DNA of 30,774 nt from Priapulus caudatus (Eukaryota; Priapulida; Priapulimorpha; Priapulimorphida; Priapulidae): NCBI RefSeq assembly GCF_000485595.1, contig NW_014579035.1:56532-87305 (forward strand), given 5' to 3'. The notes beneath the pieces are model-generated. The model saw only the letters and a program-made list of their open reading frames with translations. It did not search any database and was not told where the DNA came from. A program made the translations under genes and the position numbers. Every line of letters begins with the position of its first letter. Position 1 is the stretch's first letter. Below are positions 11,821 to 19,866 of this stretch, in pieces.

Positions 11821-12752
11821 TAAAGAATTGCACCGATCTACAGGCATTTGAAGCATTCGAAAACGTGATTTTTTTTTTAATTAAAATGACCATAATAATC
11901 TAGAGATATCTGAACCTATATATCCGGATTAAATATGCACCTTAGGAAACTTATTTTGATAAAATACTCATTTTGGTCCAGGTAGGCCCATTTTCAGCAT
12001 TGACATGTGTGCGTCGTTCATTACTGCAAAACAATGACTTGCGACTTACTAGTCCGTATATGCCGGAGCGGGTCACAATATATATAAGAAGGTGTGGTAA
12101 AGCGAGTGTCACTATGCCAAGCCAACGTCGAGTGTCTAACACAACACTATGCCATCAGCAGTTTAGTGATCAACACATAACAAACATTTCTGTTTGCACA
12201 GCATTCACCTTAGCTGCACTACAATATGTGCTATTGCTAACTAATTCGATGCTGGTGGTTAGTCCAAGATAAAGGACTACACCCTAAGCAAGACTAATGA
12301 TGTCATTGTTTTTATGGTAATCTATTTTTACTCACACAGGCAGGTGCAATTATGAATATGTAAGTTATTAAGAATGCGCCTTGAATATAGTATCACATGC
12401 TCGAATGCTGCACACAATAGTCAGCTGTGACATCTTTCCTTCAACATCAATATGCGACTTCACGTGACTAATACCTATCCTAATCGTTGTTGTTTTTTCA
12501 AAATCACAGAATACCAGTAAGTGTGGGAATAATTGAATACCAGTAAGTGTGGGAATCATTGAAAACTGGTAGTGTGGGGAATCATTGAATACGCGTAAGT
12601 GTGGAAATATTAAATACCGTAAATGTGGGAATCACTGAATACCCCGGTATGTGTAGGGACCACTGAATACCGGTATGTGTGGGAATCACTGAATACCGGT
12701 ATCTGTAGGGACCACTGAATACCGGTATGTGTGGGAATCACTGAATACCGGT
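11821..12752. repeat. Duplicated segment A, copy 3 (partial)
   Basis: Aligns with about 735-1672 with fewer indels than copy 2, and ends in the 26-bp tandem repeat (12509-12752). Like copy 2 it lacks the insertion found in copy 1. Confidence 0.9.
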
Positions 12753-12769
12753 GATACACAGTTGATGAG

Positions 12770-13377
12770 ATGCACATATCTCAAAAGTGACCTGTCACCT
12801 CTGTCCGAACGAGATAACTGTGTCATCCTACTAGAATATCATTGCCCTTACTGGCCAAGCTAGACTAGTTCAAACGTGTTTCACCACAAATAACGACTTT
12901 TTGGCATTTCGTTACCAAGCTGTTTTTTGGATGCTCCTATGGCGACAGTGATTGGTTAAAACTACCTGTTAATCACACCAGGTGGTCAGGTGAATTCTCA
13001 CCTATATAGTGGTCCCAGCTTTAACAGAACGAGCTCGGTGAGGGGTGAGGTGCGAGAGCGCATGCCGGTGCTGTTAAACTACCGCGTCAGCAGTTCTGGC
13101 CAGTGCTAGAATATATGCTAACGACAGTACTATGCTACTGCAATGCAACACCTGAATTACACGCACCCACGCACGCACACACGCACGCACACCAACAACC
13201 ATAATGTACTAATCCATCGGCTAATACGAACCAGCATAGGCATTCGACACATGTAACGACCGACCGCCACACCAGCAACCACATCTGTTACAAACACGGA
13301 CCCGCGCAAGCATCACCCACACCTAACGACCCCCCCCCCCGAACAGCACCTCCCGTTGCCACGGCGACGACGCATCA
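12770..13377. other. Intergenic DNA downstream of BBS7
   Basis: No gene recognised. It holds a short palindrome AGGTGAattcTCACCT near 12990, a cacgcacgcacac tract at 13160-13190, a C run at 13331-13340, and an RFX X-box-like 14-mer at 13355-13368 (see findings). Confidence 0.6.
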
Positions 13378-13740
13378 TCACGCCGACTTGAAGAATGCGA
13401 TGAGCGGCTGCAGCTCGTAGTTGTCTAGCAGCTCCAGCAGCTGCGGCACGCGCGCCTTCACGTCGGCGCCGCGAAACTTGTGCCGGTCGATGAACAGGTC
13501 GGTGACCATGCCGTAGAGACGCTCCAGCTGACACGGCTGCTCGCGGAACTCCCGGCGCAGAGCGTCGTCGTCGCGCAGGATCGCGCGGTACTCCGCGGCG
13601 AGGTACGCGTCCGCGTCCGCGTCGTGCGCTGCGAGTTCGCGCAGCGCCTCGACGAGACGCACTTTCTTCGCGAGCGCCAGCTGGTGCTCGAGCTTCGGGT
13701 GGATCGTGGCGAGAACGTGCGAGACCGAGTCGTCGCTCAC
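13378..13740 (-). CDS. BBS7: BBS7 coding exon 4: C-terminal helical region and stop
   Basis: Last coding exon, 120 residues plus TGA (13380-13378, followed by a second TGA). It begins VSDDSVSHVLATIHPKLEHQ after the acceptor TTCGCAG (ends 13741) and continues with LAKKVRLVEALREL, QLERLYGMVTDLFIDRHKF and a C-terminus LIAFFKSA, all matching the end of BBS7. The four exons total 727 residues, close to the roughly 715 of vertebrate BBS7. The first bases of this exon, GTGAGC, also form a perfect-looking splice donor with the preceding CAG. The acceptor plus the first part of the exon is repeated in tandem upstream (separate entry), so the exact 5' end used in mRNA could vary in steps of 14 or 28 residues. 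I chose the copy that continues into HPKLEHQ. No AATAAA or ATTAAA is visible on the minus strand down to 12770. Confidence 0.96.
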   Translation of the reverse strand: MSDDSVSHVLATIHPKLEHQLALAKKVRLVEALRELAAHDADADAYLAAEYRAILRDDDALRREFREQPCQLERLYGMVTDLFIDRHKFRGADVKARVPQLLELLDNYELQPLIAFFKSA

Positions 13741-14110
13741 CTGCGAAGACAAGCGAACGTGAGATAATATGGCAAGTTTCGGGTGGATCGTGGCGAGAAC
13801 GTGCGAGACCGAGTCGTCGCTCACCTGCGAAGACAAGCGAACGTGCGAGACCGAGTCGTCGCTCACCTGCGAAGACAAGCGAACGTGCGAGACCGAGTCG
13901 TCGCTCACCTGCGAAAACAAGCGAACGTGATAAAATATAGCGAGTTTCGGGTGGATCGTCGCGAGAACGTGCGAGACCGAGTCGTCGCTCACCTGCAAAG
14001 ACAAGTGAACGTGAGATAATATGGCAAGTTTCGGGTGGATCGTGGTGGGCCCGTGCCAGACAGAGTCGTCGCTCACCTGCGAAGACAAGTGAACGTGAGA
14101 AATTATGTAT
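13741..14110 (-). repeat. BBS7: Tandem duplication of the intron 3 acceptor and start of exon 4
   Basis: On the minus strand, CAG|GTGAGC with downstream exon-like sequence recurs with first exon-like base at 14076, 13992, 13908, 13866, 13824 and the true exon at 13740. The spacings are 84, 84, 42, 42 and 84 bp. The full 84-bp unit encodes VSDDSVSHVLATIHPKL followed by intron-tail sequence read as AILSHVRLSSQ. The 42-bp units look like internal deletions between two similar CTC(G)CACGTT motifs. The outermost copy has several substitutions (SVWHGPTTIHPKL), so it is the oldest or least homogenised. The whole array is open in the BBS7 frame. Using the outermost acceptor would add 112 residues. 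Whether any extra unit is included in mRNA cannot be seen here. Confidence 0.92.
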
Positions 14111-14350
14111 TACGTGAGCGTCGGGGGAAACAACCAAGCATTAAGAAAGAAGCGAGAAAACCACATTTGACATTTTCCATTGACAGTTTTGGGCTGACCA
14201 AAATCGCCCGAGTGACTGAAAAACAATGCTCGCCCTACACCCTAAAAATAAAGTTTCCGGGCACTGTACACGCTTACCTATATATTTGATATAATTATTA
14301 CATATACGTACAGTCCATTTATATAACACTTATTTACACAGCCGTCTCAC

Positions 14351-14767
14351 CTCGTAGTTGATCTCGAGGTGTATCTTCCGCGCCGTTGCCTCCTTCGTGA
14401 TGAAATCCTTCAGGATGGAGATCGTCGAAACGTTGTCTGAGCGGAACACCGCCTCGCCCTTCCTGTACATGCACTCGAGCTGAGTGTCGAGAAACGTCGA
14501 GACAAAGTGGAGGCAGGCGGCCTCGCCCGCGCCGGGACGCTCGGCGACGTCGGGTAGACACGCTGCGATCCACGCGTGCATCTCGGCGTAGCTGAACTGT
14601 CCGTCGAGACGGAGCGTGTTGGTGGGGCGCGCGTCGTCGTACGCGTGCGCGCTGCGGTGCAGCGAGAGCGGCTTCACGGCGAACGTCTTCACGATGCACG
14701 TCTTTGGCTGCAGCCGCGGCGTCACGTAGGCTCGCAGCGTGCCGTACTGGCCCTCGATCGATCGCAC
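14351..14767 (-). CDS. BBS7: BBS7 coding exon 3: GAE and alpha/beta platform region
   Basis: Third coding exon, 139 codons, phase 0 at both ends. It follows the acceptor GTGGCAG (ends 14768) and starts with [19 protein letters not shown], a strongly conserved BBS7 block. Further family matches are [43 protein letters not shown] and [19 protein letters not shown]. The exon ends …EINYE with donor GAG|GTGAGA at 14351/14350. Reading past it meets a stop within 18 bases, which supports the junction. The region covers the GAE-like and platform domains used for BBSome core contacts (established for the family). The human gene has about 19 exons, so this copy is intron-poor. Confidence 0.96.
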
Positions 14768-14817
14768 CTGCCACGAGAAATGCTCACAATGTATAACATA
14801 TACCTACATATATCCAT

Positions 14818-14912
14818 ATATATATTCATATATATATATATATATATATATATAAATTTATTATATTACTATATATATTATATATATATTATTATTATAT
14901 ATATATATATAA
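14818..14912. repeat. AT microsatellite in BBS7 intron 2
   Basis: Mostly (TA)n with interruptions, just upstream on the genomic plus strand of the intron 2 acceptor for exon 3. Confidence 0.9.
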
Positions 14913-14976
14913 ATAAATGTAGGAAAATAGAATAGGCTGTTAAATTCTAATCAGCAAGCTTTCGAGCATAATCTCT

Positions 14977-15102
14977 CTTCCCCGAAGCCAGTGCCAGTGG
15001 GATACTACAACGTGGCAGGCTGGACTTGGATGGCGGAATAAATTCACTCTTCGTTTTATATATTAAACGTTGATTCTTCAGTCTTTACTTTTGAAATACA
15101 AC
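14977..15102 (+). repeat. Dispersed LTR-like repeat, copy in BBS7 intron 2
   Basis: Sequence from cttccccgaagccagtg to tttgaaatacaac is shared with 17550-17662 upstream of the gene (roughly 85 percent by eye). It contains gcggaataaattc, a polyadenylation-like motif in plus orientation, and the block tatatattaaacg. Seen directly: two dispersed copies and a third fragment at 15573-15603. The LTR identity is inferred from the second copy. Confidence 0.7.
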
Positions 15103-15103
15103 A

Positions 15104-15577
15104 GTCACCTTCAACTCGACATTAACCCTCAAAACGTCACCTTCAACTTGACATCAAACCTCAAAATGTCAACCTTCAAACGCCATGCACCTTCAACTCG
15201 ACATCAAACCTCAAAACGTCCCCTTCAACTTGACATCAAACCTCAAAATGTCAACCTTCAAACGCCATGCACCTTCAACTCGACATCAAACCTCAAAACG
15301 TCACCTTCAACTTGACATCAAACCTCAAAATGTCAACCTTCAATCGCCACCGTCAACTCGACATCAAACCTCAAAACGTCACCTTCAACTTGACATCAAA
15401 CCTCAAAACGTCAACCTTCAAACGTCACCTTCAACTCGACATCAAACCTCAAACCGTCAACCTTCAAACGTCACCTTCAACTCGACATCAAACCTCAAAC
15501 CGTCAACCTTCAAACGTCACCTTCAACTCGACATCAAACCTCAAACCGTCAACCTTCAAACGTCACCTTCAATCTTC
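15104..15577. repeat. Minisatellite inside BBS7 intron 2
   Basis: Tandem array built from accttcaactcgacatcaa-type blocks alternating with short caaccttcaaacg linkers. The first part has a period of 82 bp (for example 15188 to 15270) and the last part 46 bp (15427 to 15473 and on). It is bounded on both sides by copies of cttcagtctttactttNGAAA (15077-15096 and 15579-15596), so the array appears to have expanded inside a dispersed repeat. Long open frames through it are a by-product of a stop-poor repeat whose period is not a multiple of three. Confidence 0.92.
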
Positions 15578-15657
15578 TTCAGTCTTTACTTTGGAAATAC
15601 AACGTCAAGCCCCCCCCAAACTTTTTTTGTAAATGTAAAATAAAGCGCAAACCTCAC

Positions 15658-15933
15658 CTTCAGCTCGAGGCGGGTCGTGTTCGCCTGGCAGCGGTACGTC
15701 GCCAGCAGGAAGTTGCTGTTGCCGGGGTCGGCCGCCGCGTGCGACACGACGGCCGAGTTGCGGTCCACATCGAGCAGATCCACCGGCACATCGCTCTGCA
15801 GGAGCACATTGTCGATCGCCGTCTGACACTCGATGGAGAGCGCGTAGGACGCGTCGTCGCTGCTCAGCACGAATCGCACGCGCGTCTGCAGCTGCGGTAT
15901 CGCCGAGACGCCGTCGTCGCGCCGCGTCGCCGC
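15658..15933 (-). CDS. BBS7: BBS7 coding exon 2: linker and start of GAE-type domain
   Basis: Second coding exon, 92 codons, phase 0 at both ends. It starts after the acceptor CACCAG (15936-15934) with residues [19 protein letters not shown] and contains the conserved stretches [30 protein letters not shown] and [18 protein letters not shown]. These match the part of BBS7 after the coiled coil that leads into the gamma-adaptin-ear-like (GAE) region. The donor is CTGAAG|GTGAGG at 15658/15657. The join to exon 1 (…RERYQ + AATRRDD…) is where the family sequence is variable, so the junction is fixed mainly by splice consensus and by the transposon boundaries flanking it. Open reading through the upstream intron would start in inverted-repeat sequence and is not BBS7-like. 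Confidence 0.96.
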
Positions 15934-15940
15934 CTGGTGG

Positions 15941-16320
15941 TAGTGATGGGAATCGTTTGGTGTTTCGTCATCGATCATCAGTTGGGTGCAACCGATGATC
16001 GATGATCAAAGGTAATCGGTTGAATGTTATTGATCGCAGCTACGAGATATTGAAATTTATCATATATCATATAATACACTGTTTTTTTATAATACAATAT
16101 TCTAAAAGCTGTAACATTATTATACTTGCTAGTAGTAAGTAGTAAATCTCACTTCGATTTTAAGCTGTAAAGCTTTTGTTAGTAACCAAAAAAATACACA
16201 CTAATTTTTTTTATAATTGATTATTTCTTTTCATAATCAAGCGCTAATTAGTCGGTTGCTGCAAACGACTGACTTTCGATTATAATCGATAATCGATAAT
16301 CGATAGTCAGGACATCACTA
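15941..16320. mobile_element. hAT-like MITE forming BBS7 intron 1
   Basis: A 380-bp non-coding element with perfect 8-bp terminal inverted repeats: TAGTGATG at 15941-15948 and CATCACTA at 16313-16320. The 8-bp flanks are direct repeats with one mismatch: cctggtgg (15933-15940) and cctggtag (16321-16328). Eight-base target duplications and short TAGTG/CAGTG-type ends are established hAT traits. Subterminal inverted motifs GCAACCGA occur at 15988-15995 and, on the other strand, at 16252-16259. The interior is AT-rich with repeated ATCGAT/AATCGAT motifs and has no transposase. Intron 1 of BBS7 (16321-15934, 388 bp) equals the element plus one duplication copy. The donor GT spans the duplication/element junction and the acceptor AG lies in the other duplication copy. 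Confidence 0.88.
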
Positions 16321-16321
16321 C

Positions 16322-17449
16322 CTGGTAGCGCTCTCGCTCTTGCTGGACGTTCGATGTCAGCTCGTCGATCTCTCCACGCAGCCTCGAGACGCGTTCCAGC
16401 GCGCGCGGACTCACTGTCGACCCCGCCGCCGCCGACGACTCCTGTCGCAGCCGCTCCGTCGTCATGCCGACGACGGCGCCCGCGTACGTCGTCATGGCGA
16501 CCTCGGCGTGGCCCGCGGCGCCGACGACGCCGCCGCGCACGGCCGTGATGCCCTCGTTGCAGGCATGCGAGAAACGCAGCGTCGGCTCCGCATCCTCCTC
16601 CGCGTCGTCGTCATGGAAACCGTACACCTCGAGGACGCCGTCGTCTCGGCCGACGATCAGGTCGAGCGTACCGTCGCCCGTCACGTCGTAGTAGTCGAGC
16701 GCCGTCACGCTGCCGCCGCCGCCGCCGCCGACCACCCAGCCGTGCGCGGGCGTCGTCATGCCGACGCGCAGCAGCGCAACGTGGCCGTCGTCGGTGCCGT
16801 ACGTGATCTCGTCGCCGGTGGCGCCGCCCGTGCCGCGATGCAGCGCGAGCGCGGTAGGGGGCGCCGGCGTCTCCACTTCGTAGAGCAGCTGCGAGTCGCG
16901 CAGAACGCGCATCAGCTTGTCGTTGCACGCGAGTACGGGCGTGGGGGCGCCACCGTCGCCGCCGACGCAGACAACGTCGTTGATGCGGTCGCCTGCGAGG
17001 AAGTAGTTTGTGTCGATGAGGTCGTGGTAGTGGTTGTAGATGAAGTTGCCGCAGAGGAGGAGGTCGGCGCCGCGCACGTGCATGCACGTGATCGGCTCCG
17101 TCATGTTGCTCTCGAAACCGAGAAACTGCTTGCCCTTGCGCGCGTAGCCGCGCACAGCGTTGCCCGCGGCAACGAACACGTGGTCGGCGTGCGCGCCGGG
17201 CGTGCCGGCGAGCGTGACGCGGCTGATCGCGGCGCCGGGCAACGTCTTGTAGATGGGCACCGCTTCGCTGCGCTTCATCTGGAAGCAGGTGAGAACGCCG
17301 TCGTGGTCGCCGACGGCGACGCGCTGGGTGGCCATCTTGCCCGCGCGCGACTCCTTCGTTTTCTCGACGTTCGGCAGGACGCACATGCACTGCGGTGACG
17401 TGACGCCGACCTGAGCGTACTCAACGCGCGTGAGCGTCAGTTCCGCCAT
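16322..17449 (-). CDS. BBS7: BBS7 coding exon 1: beta-propeller and start of coiled coil
   Basis: First coding exon of Bardet-Biedl syndrome 7 protein, a BBSome subunit that pairs with BBS2 and helps carry membrane cargo in cilia. The exon gives 376 codons (1128 bp, ends in phase 0). The start at 17449 is chosen because the following residues (MAELTLTRVEYAQVGVTS) align with the family N-terminus, and the context is good (A at -3, G at +4); an in-frame Met 11 codons upstream is less likely. Family motifs seen include VGDHDGVLTCF, FKTLPG-like YKTLPG, YNHYHDLIDTNYFLAGDRI and LIVGRDDGVLEVYGF, spread over the seven-bladed propeller (about residues 1-320). Residues about 333-376 are charged and coiled-coil-like, ending QQERERYQ. 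A Gly run near residue 247 comes from a CCG trinucleotide run at 16721-16737. A possible 5'UTR acceptor, tttcag, ends at 17462, 12 bases before the ATG. The donor is CAG|GTAGTG at 16322/16321. The exon is strongly GC-rich beside AT-rich introns. Confidence 0.97.
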
Positions 17450-17507
17450 CTTGCCTCGCTCCTGAAACGCACGAGACATCACGGCGACGTCGTTAATGTG
17501 AGATTAA

Positions 17508-17662
17508 TGTAACATGCACCACAACGGGCCCAATAGGTGGCGCCAAGTACTTCCCCGAAGCCAGTGGGATACTATGTGGCAGGTTGGGCTGCGGTGCAAT
17601 AAATTCGTTGTTCGTATTATATATTAAACGGTGGTTCTTCAGTCTTTACTTTGGAATTACAA
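17508..17662 (+). mobile_element. Possible short LTR upstream of BBS7
   Basis: The second copy of the dispersed repeat can be read as a unit starting TGTAACATG (17508) and ending GGAATTACA (17661). These TG…CA ends are inverted over five bases, as in LTRs, with an internal aataaattc. The following bases include tggtgctaccgg about 15 bases on, which could be a degenerate primer-binding site. I see no target-site duplication and no gag/pol coding, so a solo or broken LTR is an inference only. Confidence 0.4.
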
Positions 17663-18179
17663 CCGTTAAACAACCATGGTGCTACCGGAATCGAGTTAAT
17701 AAGATTGCCTGTGTTCATTCTTAGGCTTATGGTCATTACCTGTTCACGATTAGCTGTTATGTGTTTAGATGTTATTACTAGATTGGGACAGTATTGAAAT
17801 ACGATTACTGTTATGGAATTATTAGATTTTTAGGATTCCACAATGATATGTTTAGGTAATGTAGACCTGGCGTTATAACGACCAGGTGTCCGCCGGTTGT
17901 TTGAACTTTCTACAAAAATTGTTAGAAAAATGACAACCAGAGCTCGGAAATTCGGAGCCGATGCAAATTGCATGACTTTAATTTTACCTACCTAGGTTCC
18001 TGGATACTGCTTAGTGATCCCTTGTCATGGTAGCAGATCTGTTGAAAGTGGTAGCCTCACTCACGTTGTTATTTCTACATTTTTACCGTAGACGCTCTCA
18101 AGTGTTAAAAGCTACGAATCACTTCGTCGTTGTAAATGGATCTACCTTCGTTTGCAAACGTCGAGTCAGCATCACATTT
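17663..18179. other. Intergenic DNA between BBS7 and VMA21
   Basis: AT-rich with no gene recognised. It contains a near-perfect palindrome at 17865-17887: ACCTGG, then the perfect 10-mer CGTTATAACG, one base, then CCAGGT. Confidence 0.6.
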
Positions 18180-18185
18180 TTTATT
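18180..18185 (-). terminator. Candidate polyadenylation signal for VMA21
   Basis: TTTATT on the plus strand reads AATAAA on the minus strand, about 340 bases past the VMA21 stop codon. The position is reasonable for a 3'UTR end, but AATAAA is common by chance in AT-rich DNA. Confidence 0.4.
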
Positions 18186-18522
18186 TCCCTCCACCTCGTA
18201 TTAGCACATCGCTCGCTCAACTGGATTGCATGGATCAATGAATTACTGTAGCTATGATATCCAGTTCTATTGTCACTACCTTGCTTTGTAAACAATCAAT
18301 GAGGCGGTGTCACGTTTTATAATTTCCTCTACCTAATAATACTGATCACCGCTCTCTCAGCTGGATTTCATCAATCAATTTTTACCCTACCATTTCTCAC
18401 CGCTGCATATATCAGTGTACATCCTACTTCACGAATCCTAAACAATGTGCTGCCAAATTCCCTTCGACTACTACGATACAGAGGGCGTCGCTTCGATGGA
18501 AACGAACACAGCGCAACAGTTC

Positions 18523-18656
18523 CTAGTCTCTCTTGATCGGTTTGGAGTCTTCGGCGATGGCTTTCCAGATGAAGAGTGCTAGTACGGCGTGAACGGCAAC
18601 CACGGCAACAATGGCAGCATAGATGTAACTCTGCTGCGACGACAGCAGGAACACCG
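18523..18656 (-). CDS. VMA21: VMA21 last coding exon: second membrane segment and C-terminus
   Basis: Two bases completing a split Ala codon, then 43 residues and TAG (18525-18523). The residues SYIYAAIVAVVAVHAVLALF match the second transmembrane helix of VMA21, the small two-helix ER membrane chaperone that guides assembly of the V-ATPase Vo sector. The tail AIAEDSKPIKRD is lysine-rich; it has Lys at -3 but lacks the full yeast-type KKxx or KxKxx retrieval signal. The acceptor is cacatttttcag ending at 18657. The upstream exon joins in matching phase (GAA G|CG GTG), giving FIFEAVF where the family has a FEGA-like stretch. Partial gene only, because exon 1 was not located. Confidence 0.92.
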
Positions 18657-19287
18657 CTGAAAAATGTGACAACCTAAATCTAACAACAACATCTAATCTC
18701 CAAAGCTTTTGAAATCAATAAATTCCATAGATTTGTATTCAACTATTTTTTTTGGTAATGTGCTACATCATGCACACTACCTACCTAATAATAAACGACG
18801 CCACCTCTGCATTGCACCTACGCTGCAGCATTAGCTGCATTACACGCAGACGTTGCAGGACATCAATTGTACAGTAAAACAGTGTGGTAAACAATGTTTG
18901 CATTTTCATCCTATAACTCCACACCTATATGCAAACAGAAGAGAGACTCCCACCATTATTTCTTGTATTATTTCTTATTTTATTCTAATATTATTTCTTA
19001 TTCTCACAGCGTCTGTGATACCCTCTAAAATTACATCCGACATTGTGACAACGAAAACGCTCTTCAGTTTGTGCATAGGTGTGACGTTATTGTGTAAAAA
19101 TACTAAGTTAATGCAGAAGTCGACAAGTAGTATAGTTTATCAAGTAGGATGTGTGCATAATGCATGTAACAGACTACGTGCATTTTTATACATCAGTTGT
19201 TTACATAACTTAACTGTTCGTTGACTAGTCCGATTAATGCACTTTACAGTTATGACGACTCTTTTAACATGTCTTCCAGACTCTTAC

Positions 19288-19391
19288 CTTCAAATATGAA
19301 AAATTTACTGAAGAAGTACAAGAAAACGGGCACAACGATAATTAGAAGACTGTAGAAGAAGAGTCTTCCTAGAACCTCAGGATTCTTATCT
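19288..19391 (-). CDS. VMA21: VMA21 internal coding exon: first membrane segment
   Basis: A 104-bp exon with 34 full codons, starting after the acceptor gatttgttgcag (ends 19392) and ending GAAG|GTAAGA at 19288/19287. It reads DKNPEVLGRLFFYSLL, then a hydrophobic run IIVVPVFLYFFSKFFIFE that matches the first transmembrane helix of VMA21. The first base completes a codon begun in an upstream exon, so exon 1 must supply the start and two bases of that codon. An ATG just upstream of the acceptor is followed at once by a stop. The intron to the last exon is 631 bp (19287-18657) and contains no recognised element. Confidence 0.9.
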
Positions 19392-19636
19392 CTGCAACAA
19401 ATCAAATCACATATGCTTAGAATTGGAAAATGCTTTGCATTGCTTAATGTTTCTCTACTCTCTTTCGTCTATTATTAGTATAACTTTCCGTCAATCTCAT
19501 TCAAATGCTCCTTTACAACACACACGTTCACCGCACAAACGCTGCTCTAAACAAATAATAAAAATATACAGCAGGTGGGAAAGTTGTTTGCCTCGTTTCA
19601 CACAAACACGGCACAAAGACACAACTAACGCCCGTA

Positions 19637-19860
19637 GGGTCTATGTCTCCCTGGGTACTGCCGGAACGTACCCTGGCACTATCTAATATGCCGGAACGTA
19701 CCCTGGCACTATCTAATATGCCGGACCGTACTCCACTAACGAGTCTAGGGAGTCGCCTACACCTACTCCCTAACCATATCAGATAGTTACCAGGGTACGT
19801 TCCGGTATACCGGACCGTACCCAGGGTATGTTCCGGCAGTACCCAGGGAGACATAGACCT
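19637..19860. mobile_element. 224-bp inverted-repeat MITE flanked by TA
   Basis: The ends GGGTCTATGTCTCCC… and …GGGAGACATAGACCT are inverted over about 39 bases with two visible mismatches, and similarity continues inward (CCGGAACGTACCCTGG on both arms). TA occurs directly outside each end (19635-19636 and 19861-19862), as for Tc1/mariner-type insertions. No coding capacity. An internal 35-bp direct repeat (ccggaacgtaccctggcac…) lies in the left arm. A noisy second copy is at about 22895-23112. Confidence 0.75.
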
Positions 19861-19866
19861 TATCTG

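Noticed and set aside
13480-14289. Plus-strand open frames with repeated MDRGENVRDRVVAHLRRQ
   Set aside because: Antisense reading of the BBS7 exon 4 tandem duplication; no family match.
15185-15643. Plus-strand open frames of 120-150 codons rich in QLDIKPQN
   Set aside because: They are translations of the intron 2 minisatellite; its 82- and 46-bp periods shift frame, and all frames look alike.
16340-17398. 352-codon open frame on the plus strand opposite BBS7 exon 1
   Set aside because: GC-rich coding DNA leaves the antisense frame open; the minus-strand product is an unmistakable BBS7.
17865-17887. Near-perfect 23-base palindrome as a regulatory site
   Set aside because: It is real, but a single occurrence with no gene context or known motif; too little to call a site.
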